Assembly: GCF_003265705.1 (NCBI RefSeq) | Contig: NW_020312935.1 | Span: 4,097,603-4,161,602 of the forward strand | Origin: Callorhinus ursinus | Taxonomy: Eukaryota > Chordata > Mammalia > Carnivora > Otariidae | Direction: 5' to 3' | DNA length: 64,000 nucleotides | Part shown: piece by piece, positions 23,440-34,523 of the stretch | Position numbering within the stretch: the stretch's first letter is position 1 | Layout: every line of letters starts with the position of its first letter | The notes under the pieces: generated by a model | What the model was told of the DNA's origin: nothing | Databases searched by the model: none | The model's input: only the letters and a program-made list of their open reading frames with translations | Translations under genes and position numbers: made by a program

Positions 23440-23580
23440 AGCCACTGCAGGAAGCTATCAGCACTCAAGTGTTCTCATTTCACTCTCCCAACAACTCCGA
23501 AGGAGCTACTATTATCTGCACTCGACAGCTGAGGAGAGTGGGGTTCCAAGAGGTGATGAGATTGGCTGAAGTTTATACTG
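23440..23580 (-). repeat. MIR SINE, minus strand, degenerate
   Basis: TCATTTCACTCTCCCAACAA, GGAGCTACTATTATCTGCAC and AAGAGGTGATGAGATTGGCT follow the reverse complement of the MIR core. Confidence 0.6.
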
Positions 23581-24324
23581 CCCATGAAAAAAGCAGGTGA
23601 GAATATAGGGAAAGGAGTTGGAGGCATTAAAAAGAAGGTGCAGGATGCTACGTGCAAAATATACATTGCTGTCACTTTCCGAATGGGGAGACGAACTACG
23701 CCAGATAGGAATAAATACCATTTCCTGCTCCAGAATGTAGGGATCAAGGCAGAAATCATGAAGTTTCTGTAATTAACTTATATAACCGTGATTGCCAAGG
23801 CCTGTTTGGAGAGGCAAGGATAACTGAAAAGTCTTTGAAATGGTTTAGATCTGGCCAGTCCTGCCCTGAGGGAGCCGTGAGCTAAAATCAAAAAACGGGA
23901 GAGAAGCTTCCCAAATGCCAAGCGGTTTTAACCCATTTACATGTCATTTCCCAATAACTCTTAACACACTCCACTTTCCTATCACTTTGCTTTCAACCTA
24001 ATGAAAACACAGCTTTAATCCGAGGGAAGAGAATTGATTACATCTCAATTTATTCTGCAGGCTAAGAGATCCACAGGAAACTACTCATTTCCATTTTTAT
24101 CACTGCTTTTTTATTTAAACATGTCCTGTCTATCGGTCCATTGTTTTAAGAAACTCCTACAGCTTGCTGGTTTTTAATCAATCTTTTCTTCTTTAATACC
24201 TGTCTTTGCTCTTGAACTTCTGAAGCATTCAGCTTTGTGTCTATGAAAACTTTGGGGGTAAGATTTTAATTTCCCTTCTAGGTTTTATTTTCCCTTCTAG
24301 GCAGCTAGAGCCATCAAGGAAATT
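23581..24324. other. Unrecognised, probably unique DNA
   Basis: A 62-codon frame at 23584-23772 is short, has no recognised homology and begins in an ordinary context. I do not call it a gene. Confidence 0.45.
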
Positions 24325-24338
24325 TTCACTTTGTATTT

Positions 24339-24533
24339 TTTTTTTTAAGATTTTATTTATTTATTTGACAGAGAGAGAGAGAGCACAAGTAGGCAGAGTG
24401 GCAGGCAGAGGGAGAGGGAGAAGCAGGCTTCCCGCTGAGCAGGGAGCCGGACATGGTGCTCGAACCCAGAACCCCAGGATCATGACCTGAGCTGAAGGCA
24501 GCTGCTTAACCGACTGAGCCACCCAGGCGCCCC
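24339..24533 (-). mobile_element. CAN-SINE, minus strand, with TSD
   Basis: TTTTTTTAAGATTTTATTTA to GAGCCACCCAGGCGCCCC. Perfect 14-bp TSD TTCACTTTGTATTT at 24325-24338 and 24534-24547. Confidence 0.97.
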
Positions 24534-24547
24534 TTCACTTTGTATTT

Positions 24548-24923
24548 CTATGGGGCTTCTTTCAAGGTATGATGACCGTGCAGGTGATGGCCTGGGTACA
24601 AACTGAAGATCTGTGATTCTTTCTAAACATGACATGAACCAATATCTCAAAGTAGAGTTCTAACGTAAACATAGGTGACAGTTCCCACCTAAGATTCAGG
24701 AAGCTTCTTTCTCTTGGCAGTTTCTTTCATGAATGCATAAAATCAACTAATGATTATTCACAAGTAAAATTTAAACATACGAATGCAAGGTCTCTACCTT
24801 CAAGGAGTTTACAGATCCTCTCCCCCAGCTCCTGCCAACATGCATATGTGATCAGGGAGCAGAAGGCTAGCTGAGGACAACGCAGAAGCTGGCACCCTAC
24901 ACCACCCCCCGCCATGTGGTACG
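24548..24923. other. Mostly unrecognised; possible L2 scrap
   Basis: AAGGTCTCTACCTTCAAGGA (24787) resembles the minus strand of the L2 3' region. Nothing else recognised. Confidence 0.35.
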
Positions 24924-25442
24924 TGTGACATTCCTCAGGCACTCCGGGCTGCCCTAAAGGAAAAAGAAATGGTTAACTGATAGAGATCACAGTCTTGCAG
25001 GACAGGAGTCTCCCTCAGTTTACTTACAAAAGCCTTAGCGATAGCTTCTGGAAGGAAATGTAAATAAAACTGAATTTCTTCTAAATCTAAAGCCCATTGA
25101 CAAGTCCGTGTGATAGGAGGAATGTAATATCCCTCCAGGAAACTCCCAACTGTCTTCATGTTAGTGCCTCATTAGAGGGGAAAACAGCCTTGGCTTGACA
25201 ATAACCAGGCCTCCAGTATCCTGAGAGTCTTTAGCACATGACAGTCCTGAACACGCCCCTTGCCCCACCGCCCCAGCTCCCAAGGAGATAATGAACCACC
25301 CCTCCCAAGCCCGGGCGGCTCTTTCTGCCCACGGGTCCTGTCCCCGTGCTTTAATAAAATCACCTTTTTGCACCAGAGACGTCTTAAGAATTCTTTCTTG
25401 GCTGTCAGCTACGGACCTCACTTATATTCTAAAACTTCATCA
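24924..25442 (+). mobile_element. Probable solo LTR of a class I (gammaretrovirus-like) ERV
   Basis: A 519-bp block begins TGTGACATTCCTCAGGCACT and ends ...TTCATCA, the TG/CA ends expected of an LTR. The flanks TACG (24920-24923) and TATG (25443-25446) could be a 4-bp duplication with one CpG transition. The right third reads like an R-U5 region: AATAAA polyadenylation signal at 25363-25368, then ACCTTTTTGCACCAGAGACG and TTCTTTCTTGGCTGTCAGCT. It is GC-richer than its surroundings. No gag, pol or env sequence is nearby, so it is most likely a recombined solo LTR. Any promoter activity is inference. Confidence 0.7.
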
Positions 25443-25455
25443 TATGGAAGCTCGA

Positions 25456-25484
25456 GCGCGCGCACACACACACACACACACATT
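25456..25484. repeat. (CG)(CA)n microsatellite
   Basis: GCGCGCGCACACACACACAC just beyond the LTR end. Confidence 0.95.
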
Positions 25485-26195
25485 CACACAGCTCCTCTTA
25501 CTACAGGTGCCTGGGTCACTGCCTGGGCTTTCTCTGGTCATAGTACCACACTAAAGGGCCTGGGGAATTAATTCTCTGAGGAGCAGCCCTCAAACAATGA
25601 CAAATTAAATACAGTGAAAAGATACCCCAGCCTCCATGCCTCTCAGGTGGAACAACTCTAGGATGTGCTCTGTACAATTCTCAAAGGTCCTTAGCAGGAC
25701 TGCACCCCAACTGCCCTCAAGAGTCACCTACTTATCAATCCACCTTGCAATGGCTTCTTCCCTCCCCTGTCTCACTTTCCTCTTCCTCTCCTAGACCATC
25801 TTAGAATCCCTTTCCAAATAAACTACTTATACACAGAGATGGGGACTTTTGGGGAAATAAAACAGGTTCAAAAGTACTGTCACCAGGTTAGGGATGGCAT
25901 CAAATTACTTAAGTTGCAGAATCTAATTAACCAGACAGACGCTCTGTTCCCTGACAATGCTAATAACTTTGTGGTTTCTTTATTTTTTTATGCAAAACAG
26001 AAGAAATAGGAAGAAATATGGCTTTGACTTCCATGTATAATATAAAGAAAACCATCACAGTCAGGATTCAGTCAAGGAAATAGAGTTCATGCCAGGTGTT
26101 TCAGTAAAGGATATCTTATACAGGGAACTAGTTCTAAAGGAGCTGGAAAAGCCAAAAGCCCAAAGAGAAGAAGACAATGAGATAAGACAAAGAGT
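25485..26195. other. Unrecognised; one old-repeat phrase
   Basis: AGTCAAGGAAATAGAGTTCA (26072) with TTATACAGGGAACTAG downstream resembles a phrase that recurs at 33121 and 33370, so both may be from one ancient repeat family that I cannot name. Confidence 0.35.
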
Positions 26196-26199
26196 TGCA

Positions 26200-26815
26200 A
26201 CAGAAAGAAGCCACTGTCCAGTTCTTCAAAAGGTTCAACAGAGAGTTACCATATGACCCAGTCATTCTACTGTTAGGTAAATCTTGTTTTGCTCAAGAGA
26301 ACTGAGAACTACAACCTGAGAACTGAAAATATAGGTTCACACAAAAACGGGTACATAAATGTTCATAGCAGCATTATTTATAATAGCCAAAAAGTGGAAA
26401 CCATCCAAATGTTCTTAATTGATAAACAAAATGTAGTATGTCCGTACAATAGACTACTCCATCATAAAAATCAACTAGTGATATAGGCTACAACATGGAT
26501 GAAACTTGAAGACATTAGGCTACGCAAAAGAAGCCAGTCACAAAAGGCCATATGATGTAGAATTCCATTTGTATGAAGCATGCAGAAGTGGCAGATCCAG
26601 AGAGAGTAGAGCAGTAGTTGCCAAAGGCTGTGATGACAGGAAAATGGGGAGTGACCACTAATGGGTACAGAGTTTCTTCCTGGGGTGATGAAAACGTTCT
26701 AGAATTAGACAGTGGTGATGGCTGCACAAGTTTGCGAATATACTAAAACCAAATGAATTGTACACTTTAAAAGAGTTAATTTTATCATATCTGCATTATA
26801 CTTCAATTAGAATAA
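26200..26815 (+). mobile_element. Ancient L1 3' end
   Basis: ORF2 end and 3'UTR phrases in order: ACCATATGACCCAGTCATTC (26248), CATTATTTATAATAGCCAAA (26371), GCTACAACATGGATGAAACT (26487), AGTAGTTGCCAAAGGCTGTG (26613), TGAATTGTACACTTTAAAAG (26753). Confidence 0.85.
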
Positions 26816-26819
26816 AGAA

Positions 26820-29340
26820 AAAAAAGAAAAAAGGGGGAAAGGAAAGAAGAAAAAAGAACAAAAGAGAAAAAAGGAGGCATTATCACCACTTGGGTAAAAG
26901 GGATAAAAGGAAAAGGTGCTTTGCCAAATCTCAGGAGCCAAGACCCCCGCAAAAACTGGGGCCAGTGGGGAAGGGGCTCTGAGGTGGGAGCTGGAATGAG
27001 GGGGAGACACAGCCACTGCTAGTCACTCATCCTTAAGCAAAAGGTGACAGGAAGACATGCTCTGGCTTCTCCCTTCCTCCTACCTACCATTCTTTTCACA
27101 TTGGACAAACCTACCTGGAAACCAGTTAGTAAGGGAACCTGAGAAACAATCTGCAGGTGCTGGCCCCGTAATACAGAGAAGTGAAGGGTAAGAGCACAGA
27201 ATGGGTCTGAAAACAAACAGGGAAATGCCTAGCATACAACGCCATTGCTTCCAACATGAAACTCTTCCCAGGTGAGATTATTAAATACAACCTAGCCAAC
27301 AGCATGGGTAGTATTATTTGTGAAAATATAACACAAATCCTCAATGCACTTTTTTGTTTTTGAGACAAAGGAAGAAGGAGGGGACAATTATTTTAGTAGT
27401 AGTTACATTAAAATGGGAAAGCAAATGTTAACCTTAAGCCAAATGGGCATTCTCACTTGACCTGACATTCTGCAAATATTATTGAGTACCCTAGGGACAC
27501 ATAATGAAAGTGACACTATCCTTACCCTCAAGGAGATCATTAAGGAATTCTCAACCTGTACAAGGGAAAAAATATTAACCAGGCCTGATTAATACGAATC
27601 AAACATTCAGGAATCATAATAGAATTGAAAGTGCTTATTTAATAAGTAAATTTTAACAGCACCTCCCTATCAAATACCTCAAAGAGCTGAAAAACAGAAG
27701 GGCAATCTTTGGAAGAGTGCCATAGAACCCTCCATTCTAACTGAATTTCAATCTATCTAATTTCATCATTACCTTGGGGCATACTGCAGTCTTCCTAAAC
27801 TATATTCCCACACACCTATTTCCAACATAATTGCTACTCACTTTGGTACACTCCAAGGAATACCTACTTAAACACAGAAAAGAATTTGTAGTTTAAATTT
27901 CCCAATAAGAACAATGGTGGGTGGGGGGAGGCGGGAGTCAAATTTAGACTGATTTCAAGTTTCCATAAACCCTTTGGAAAATTTAAAATCCCCAAAGAGA
28001 CATGGCTCCAACCAACTCCTGACACTCAGATGGCCAGTTATTCTAACATTTGTGAGCTGTTGCAACTTGTTGTTAATTTCAGCCCCAGGAATAGTATTGG
28101 CAGAGAATCGACTCTTAGAGGCATTAATGCGAACTGAGGCTAGATTCCTGCTGACTATACAAATGCCTTTAATCTACAGTATATATCATACCTTGAAGAA
28201 ATCCTAAAAGAGAATTATTAAAGATGTCTTTCTTTCAAAAATAAAAAGGCAAGAGGTTCTTTTTCCTTTATATAAGCAAGTGAATCACAAAAACAAATTT
28301 CCTCTTTTTGCTTAAGGCCAAAACAATGTCTAATAAAATAAAGCAAAAGATAAACACATACCTCTGAGGCCATACTTTCCTCATTTTCACTTTACCTCCT
28401 GGATAATTCTCAAAATTAATACAGCTTTGGAGGATGGGGTGACCAGAATTGGGAAGGGACAATGGTTACAATTTAGCAAAAAAAAAAGCCTATGGGACTA
28501 CTAACCTGTTGGCAAGCATATGCGAATGGTTCCAAGGATAAAATATTTCAAGACTCCATACATAACAGAGAACTGAGTCACAATTATAATAAAGTCAAAC
28601 TTTTCAATAGTTTGAAAATATTGAAATACACCATTTATTTTGGGCTATGGCCATACATCAAAGCAGAGCGCAAAGACAAAACTTTTTGTTTCTCTGTGTG
28701 TATTTATGTAAAGTAGAGCTGGTATCAGGGAGTAAACTCGGCCGATTTTGTTCTTAGATCTTGTCGGCTGTGGACATCTAAAATGAGAGTGCATCTGGCT
28801 ATGAAAGTTTAAAACAATTTTCCTTTCCAGAGCTCCAAAGGAAAATTATCAACACTAAATGATATATGTGCATGAATCAGCAAATATATTAGCTCTATTA
28901 CTGTATTTTAAAGAGAGTATATTATGTTAATATATTTCACAAAAATCTCAAAACCTAGCAAAGCACTACTAAACAGTTTCCCCAAAAGTGACTTTAAATA
29001 CTTCCTTTAATTTGCTTAATGAAGAAAATTACCAATTACCAGTTTTTATGTTCTTATTGAAATAATTAACAAGAAATTAAGAACTCCTAAAGTTGTAGTA
29101 TTCATTATTTCCTGATTACTTATACTGTGTACAGCCCAGCAGGGAGTGTTTCAAGCTAAAATACTTAATCTCATTCACACCAAGGACTATGTGAAATGCC
29201 AAAGCTGAAAGAATGGTCCACTTTTCAAAGGCTGTTTTGTACCTATATAATATGGTAAGAGAAACACGGGAATATTCTGGGCAGATGAAGAATCATAAAG
29301 CTGAATGTGTTGGCTTAAGTGTTTGTGAAATTATTAAATA
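26820..29340. other. Mostly unrecognised, probably unique DNA
   Basis: About 2.5 kb without an L1, SINE or coding frame that I can support. 26815-26880 is purine-rich. GCAAATATTATTGAGTACCC (27473) with CTTACCCTCAAGGAGATCAT is a likely L2 minus-strand remnant (about 27470-27560). Confidence 0.45.
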
Positions 29341-29362
29341 TCAAAGATACCAGGTATTCAGT

Positions 29363-29495
29363 GGGGCCTGGGTGGCTCAGTCAGTTAAGCATCCGACTCT
29401 TGATCTTGGCTCAGGTCTTGATCTCAGGATCGTGAGTTCGAGCCCCATTTTGGGCTCTGCACTGGCCATTGGGCCTACTTAAAGAAAAAGAAAAA
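29363..29495 (+). mobile_element. Short CAN-SINE variant (head plus A-tail), with TSD
   Basis: GGGGCCTGGGTGGCTCAGTC, CGTGAGTTCGAGCCCCATTT, then directly an AAAGAAAAAG tail; there is no CT-rich middle. TSD AAAGATACCAGGTATTCA (29343-29360) and AAAGATACTAGGTATTCA (29496-29513). Confidence 0.95.
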
Positions 29496-29607
29496 AAAGA
29501 TACTAGGTATTCATTTAAATGCACAACGAATTGCATAATCTATTCTGTTAATGTGGTAATAAAAACTGACTATGAAATTCTATACTCAGGTTACTATTGA
29601 TTCTAAA

Positions 29608-29797
29608 GATTTTATTTATTTATTTGACAGAGAGAGACACAGTGAGAGAGGGAACATAAGCAGGGGGAGTGGGAGAGGGAGAAGCAGGCTTCCAACAGAT
29701 CAGGGAGCCCAATGTGGGTGGGGCTCGATCCCAGGACCCTGGGATCATGACCTGAGCCGAAGGCAGAAGCTTAACGACTGAGCCACCCAGGCGCCCC
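29608..29797 (-). mobile_element. CAN-SINE, minus strand, with perfect 20-bp TSD
   Basis: GATTTTATTTATTTATTTGA to GAGCCACCCAGGCGCCCC. TSD AGGTTACTATTGATTCTAAA at 29588-29607 and 29798-29817 is exact, so this insertion is fairly recent. Confidence 0.97.
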
Positions 29798-29817
29798 AGG
29801 TTACTATTGATTCTAAA

Positions 29818-30278
29818 ATAAAGATGTGGACTATATCTGTGCACTACATCTGGAATTCACAGATGTTACTATCAGCACTTTTTATCTAGTGCCACACAAC
29901 TTAGCAATTAATATGATGTCTTAGGTAATTAATTGTTTGGTATATTGATCTCTTCTTGTTAACTAGATTAAATATTCCACTGGACTCCCAAACGTCCTTG
30001 CACACGAAGCAGGTGTTGAAAAATACCTCCTGACTGATAAGCATGTTTATCTAAATTGGAGATTTTTTGGGCCTAATAATATACTGGCAGACTTCCAATT
30101 CTCCATTTTATTGTATAATTTTAAGAACCAAAAGTTGATGTATACCTATCAGGGACAACTCACACCCAAATACAATAATTTTCCTTCTCTTTAATTTCTC
30201 AGATATTTAAGTACAGCTTGAATTTTTTTTCCTTTGTCACAAGGAAGTTTATTTCTATCCCTAGTTTGCTAAAGTTTT
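29818..30278. other. Unrecognised DNA
   Basis: No gene or diagnostic repeat seen. Confidence 0.4.
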
Positions 30279-30480
30279 TTTTTATTATGTTATGTTAACC
30301 ACCATACATTACATCATTAGTTTTTGATGTAGTGTTCCATGATTTGTTGTTTGCATATAACACCCAGTGCTCCATGCAGAACGTGCCCTCTTTAATACCC
30401 ATCACCAGGCTAACCCATCCTCCCACCCCCCTCCCCTCTAGAACCCTCAGTTTGTTTTTCAGAGTCCATCGTTTTTTCTT
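30279..30480 (-). mobile_element. Very short L1 3' end, minus strand
   Basis: T-run, then TTATGTTATGTTAACCACCA, ACACCCAGTGCTCCATGCAG, CTAGAACCCTCAGTTTGTTT. Only the second 3'UTR module of the two-module type is present. Confidence 0.92.
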
Positions 30481-30529
30481 AATCTAGAAAAACAACTTGT
30501 GTAAAACAGTGAAACAGTTGAGGCTATTA

Positions 30530-30905
30530 CTAAGAGAAAGGTTTTTCCTTTAATCTTTTCATTTTTATTATGGTGTATGAAATATACATCTAGAACATAT
30601 GCTTAAAAGTAAAAGTATTAATTAAGTGACAGCCAGTAAAAATCCCACTCAGGTAAAGAAACAGAACATGGCCACTCAGAGCCCCTGTGTGCCCCCCACA
30701 CATCATATCACCTGCTCTTCCCTGCAAGTAACCTCCTTCCTAACTCTTGATTTGCTTCTCCCCTTGTTTTCTTTATAGTTTTACCACCTGTGTATTTCTA
30801 CCCAAACAAGATATTATTTAGTTTGGTTACTTTGGGTATTTATATAAATAAACACATACTGTATGCATTCTCTCAGTGGTGCACTTCTTTTGCTCACTAT
30901 GGGGT
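30530..30905 (-). mobile_element. Probable ancient L1 3'UTR, minus strand
   Basis: TGAAATATACATCTAGAACA, CAGCCAGTAAAAATCCCACT and CTCAGTGGTGCACTTCTTTT follow an old L1 3' region in reverse. Diverged. Confidence 0.5.
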
Positions 30906-30909
30906 CCAT

Positions 30910-31258
30910 TCTCCAAGTCCATTCAAATGGGGCAGCCAAAACAATCTTATTAAAATATAAGTTAAGCACTGGCACACTGTTCAAAATCCTGAAATGGCTG
31001 TTCATTCATTCAATAAAAGCAATAATGCCTCTAAGATTCTCCGTGATCTAAGCCAAGTTACCTTCCTGACCTAATCCCACTCCTCTCTAGCCATACTACC
31101 TCCTTGCCCAGAATGTCTCTACCTGTGCCTTTGCACTGCCTGTTTCATCTGCCTGAGGGGTTGCCACCATGACTCATACCTTACCACCTTCAAGTCTTCT
31201 CCACAATGTCACATTCTTAAAGAAGTCTATCTGATCTCCCTATTCACCATTGCAATTT
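30910..31258 (+). repeat. L2 LINE 3' region, left part
   Basis: AAAATCCTGAAATGGCTGTT, GTGCCTTTGCACTGCCTGTT and CTTCAAGTCTTCTCCACAAT match the order of the L2 3' end. It continues at about 32345 after an L1 insertion. Confidence 0.75.
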
Positions 31259-31918
31259 AGCATAGTACTGGAAGTCCTGGCTTCAGCAACCAGACAACAA
31301 AAAGAAATAAAAGGCATGCAAATCAGCAAGGAAGAAGTCAAACTTTCACTATTCGCAGATGACATGACACTCTATATAGAAAACCCAAAAGACTCCATCA
31401 AAAAATTGCTAGAACTGAAACACAAATTCAGCAAAGTCACTGGATACAAAATCAACGTACAGAAATCTATTGCATTTCTATACACCAATAATGATGCAGC
31501 GGAAAGAGAAATCAAGGAATCGTTCCCATTTACAATTGCACCAAAAACCATAAGATACCTAGGAATAAACCTAACCAAAGAGGTAAAAGCTCTGTACTCT
31601 GAAAACTATAGAACACTGATGAAAGAAATTGAAAATGACACAAAGAAATGGAAAACCGTTCCATGCCCATGGATTGGAAGAACAAATATTGTTAAAACGT
31701 CTATACTACCCAAAGCAATCTACACATTTAATGCAATCCCTATCAAAATACCACCAGTATTTTTCACAGAGCTAGAACAAACAATCCTAAAATTTGTGTG
31801 GAACCACAAAAGACCCCGAATAGCCAAAGCAATCTTGAAAAGCAGAGTTGGGGGCATCACAATTCTGAACTTCAAGCTATATTACAAAGCTGCAGTCATC
31901 AAGACAGTATGGTACTAG
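31250..31918 (+). pseudogene. L1 ORF2 RT fragment with intact FADD motif
   Basis: From about residue 4 this frame is L1 reverse transcriptase, with [19 protein letters not shown] keeping both catalytic Asp residues, then [29 protein letters not shown] and [12 protein letters not shown] of the thumb region. It ends KTVWY followed by TAG where a Trp codon is usual (GGTACTAGCAC against TGGTACTGGCAC). The first codons come from the flanking L2 DNA. The inverted copy at 40761-41483 carries the same stop. With no endonuclease and no C-terminus it is not functional. Confidence 0.92.
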
Positions 31919-32335
31919 CACAAAAACAGACCTATTCATAGATTAATGGAACAGAAGAGAAAACCCAGAAATGGGCCCACAATTATATGGTGAACTAATC
32001 TTCGACAAAGCAGGAAAGACTATCCAATGGAAAAAAGATGGTCTCTTCAACCATTGGTGTTGGGAAAACTGGACAGCCACATGGAAAAGAATGAAACTGG
32101 ACCACTTTCTTAGGCCATAAGAGACTCTTAACTATAGAGAACAAACTGAGGGTTGCTACAGGGGAGGTGGGTGGTGGTGGGGCCTACATGGGTGATGGGT
32201 ATTAAGGAGGGCACTTGTGATGAGCACTGGGTGTTAGATGCAAGTACTGAATCACTAAACTCTACTCCTGAAACCAACATTACACTATCTGTTAACTGGA
32301 ATTTAAGTAAAAACAAAAATAAAAATAGAATAAAA
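31259..32335 (+). mobile_element. L1 inserted in an L2, with internal deletion from ORF2 to 3'UTR
   Basis: Begins CATAGTACTGGAAGTCCTGG inside RT and runs normally to GGACCACTTTCTTA (32100-32113), then jumps straight to CCATAAGAGACTCTTAACTA of the 3'UTR, losing the ORF2 C-terminus. It ends in an A-rich tail near 32330. The flanks are two parts of one L2. The 3'UTR is of a different type from the elements at 1 and 5040. Its ORF2 part is almost identical to a minus-strand copy at about 40.58-41.43 kb. Confidence 0.92.
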
Positions 32336-32344
32336 TCACAAACA

Positions 32345-32545
32345 CACTCTACCCCATTCCCACAAATTTCTGATTCCCATTACCTGCTTTCCTTTTATTT
32401 CCCACAATACTCATCATTTTGACATTCCATTTAATATGTCTATTGTTCTCTATCTTCTCTCCCCACTAAAATATAAGCTCCATTAGGTATCCCCTGGCCC
32501 AGGGTATACACTCAAGTATTCACTGAATAAATGAACATTATGCTT
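32345..32545 (+). repeat. L2 LINE 3' end, right part
   Basis: CACTAAAATATAAGCTCCAT and CACTCAAGTATTCACTGAAT ending AATGAAC resume the L2 that stops at 31258. Confidence 0.75.
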
Positions 32546-32559
32546 CTGAGATCATGCAT

Positions 32560-33110
32560 ATGATGGCACAGAGCTATAATTTGCTTCACATTTCCATCGC
32601 ATGAATACCACAATTCAGTTACCCAATCTGTTGTTGAAAGACCTTTGGGTCATTTCCCTTCTCTTCTGTTCCATTTGCTTTTGACTCTTACGAGAAATGC
32701 TACTGTGCATATTTTTAATATGAATCCTGGTGCAGGAAATGCAGGAGTTTCTCAAGGGTGGACACCTAACTGAGGCCTTGTAGTAATACTGAGTATGCAA
32801 ATTTCAACTCCCCTAGCAGTCAGTGCCCAACTCGCTGCAAAGTAGTTGTGTCAATCTAGACCCACCAGCATGTAGAGGAACTCACATTCCTCCACATCCG
32901 CCCCAATACTCATTGCCAGGTTGCTCATATTTGCCAGCTGAGTGAGTGTTTATGCTATCCCACTGTGCTCATTATATTTCTCTGAATATCAATGAGATGA
33001 ACCATTTTCCCTACACTTCTTGGCTTTTCCTTCTTTCTGAAGGGCCTATTTAAGACCTTTGTCAAGATTTCTATTGGATTGTCTTTTCCTTATTGATTCC
33101 CAAGTTTTAT
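32560..33110 (-). mobile_element. Probable ancient L1 ORF2/3' region, minus strand
   Basis: CAATCTGTTGTTGAAAGACC, CTCACATTCCTCCACATCCG and TTCTCTGAATATCAATGAGATG resemble the reversed end of old L1 ORF2. Diverged. Confidence 0.5.
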
Positions 33111-33159
33111 AAGTCAAAGTCTAGTCAAGGAAACCAAAACTACACAAGGTTTTTTATTT

Positions 33160-33348
33160 TTTTTAAGATTTTATTTATTTATTTGAGAGAGACACAGCGA
33201 GAGAAGGAACACAAGCAGGGGGGAGTGGGAGAGGGAGAAGCAGGCTTCCTGCCGAGCAGGGAGCCCAACACAGGGTTCGATCCCAGGACCCTGGGATCAT
33301 GACCCAAGCCGAAGGCAGATGCCTAATGACTGAGCCACCCAGGCGCCC
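33160..33348 (-). mobile_element. CAN-SINE, minus strand, with TSD
   Basis: TTTTAAGATTTTATTTATTT to GAGCCACCCAGGCGCCC. TSD TACACAAGGT at 33141-33150 and 33349-33358. Confidence 0.95.
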
Positions 33349-33452
33349 TACACAAGGTATTTTAAATGGAGGGGATTTAATACAGGAAATGGTTACACAG
33401 GTGGTGGAAGGCTGAAGAGAAAAACGGGGAGGAGGGAATCTTGAGGTAACCT

Positions 33453-33654
33453 ATTTTTTTTAAGACTTATTTATCTGAGAGAGCGAGCACACACACATGA
33501 GTGGGAGGGTCAGAGGGAGAGGGAGGGAGAATCTCCAGCAGAATCCATGCTGAGTACAGAGCATGATGCAGGGCTCAATCTTATAACCCTGAGATCATGA
33601 CTTGAGCCAAAACCAAGAGTCAGACGTTTAACCAACTGTGCCACCTGGGCATCC
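33453..33654 (-). mobile_element. Old-type CAN-SINE, minus strand
   Basis: TTTTTTTTAAGACTTATTTA to GTGCCACCTGGGCATCCC; AACCAAGAGTCAGACG is the old-type body. Imperfect TSD near GAGGTAACCTA / AAGATAACCTA. Confidence 0.92.
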
Positions 33655-33659
33655 CAAGA

Positions 33660-34325
33660 TAACCTAGATATTAATAATATCAGGAAGCAACTTGTGCCCC
33701 TAGGAAGGAGACAAGAGAGGAGTCTGGAGCTCTGGGGAGATTAGTTAATACTTAGACCCAATGCACGCTTAAACAACCCACAGTTGAGTGTAGGAAGATT
33801 GATATTAGAAGTAGTTTCAGTTCTCCCACATATAGGACTAGCATTGCAAGTACAGATGGAGGCCCACATCTTGTCTACATTTAAACTGTTAAACTGTGTT
33901 ATTATCACATTTTAACAAATATATATTCATAATGTTCTAGAAGACCAGGTGTGAATTTAGGTGAATGTTAGTCCAAATATGACCTACAAAGCAAGTCTAC
34001 GAATCATTTGTTATTGCTCCATGCCAAGTAAAAATAGAAATTGAAATTAAGTATTTTAAAAATTTCACAGCAATTTGACAATAATGTTATACTGCTTGTA
34101 TACTTTTAAAATATTTTCTTGCAATTTTTTATTTTATTTAATAAAATATTAGTCTGCAATAAATTTGAAATTTAAAAAAGAAAAGAAAAATGGATTTTCA
34201 CCACAGTTTGAGAAGCACTACTTTAAACTTCTCAACCTCTCAAAATTTCTGACCAGATGTAGCAGGCAGGACCTGTGGAGAGTCATACTCTAGCCTCAGA
34301 TCCTTGGCCCATGAGCCCTTTCTTC
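33660..34325. other. Mostly unrecognised AT-rich DNA
   Basis: The first part (to about 33740) continues the unnamed old repeat that flanks the SINEs at 33.1-33.45 kb. No gene seen. Confidence 0.35.
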
Positions 34326-34329
34326 TTCT

Positions 34330-34509
34330 GTTTCTTTCTTTCTTTCGAGTGAGCAAGTGCACTGCATGGAGGTGGTGGGCACAGAGGGACAGGGAGAGAG
34401 AGAATCCTAAGCAGGCTCCACCCTCACTGTGGAGCCCGTTGCAGGGCTGGATTTCATGACCCTGATATCATGACCTGAGCTGAAACCAACTGAGCCACCC
34501 AAGCACCCC
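34330..34509 (-). mobile_element. Old-type CAN-SINE, minus strand
   Basis: TTTCTTTCTTTCGAGTGAGC to CTGAGCCACCCAAGCACCCC. Confidence 0.88.
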
Positions 34510-34523
34510 TGAGCCAGGCTGCC

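Noticed and set aside
23584..23772. 62-codon Lys-rich frame as a small gene
   Set aside because: Short, no recognised homology, and its neighbourhood is an MIR remnant followed by ordinary DNA.
24924..25442. An intact provirus around the LTR
   Set aside because: No gag, pol or env sequence and no second LTR were found within the flanking kilobases.
25161..25571. Overlapping frames on both strands near 25.2-25.5 kb as genes
   Set aside because: They fall in the probable LTR and the CA microsatellite; no known protein is recognisable.
31250..31918. RT frame with an intact FADD motif as a functional or domesticated reverse transcriptase
   Set aside because: Only the palm and thumb are present; it ends at a nonsense codon, lacks endonuclease and C-terminus, and begins in L2 flank.
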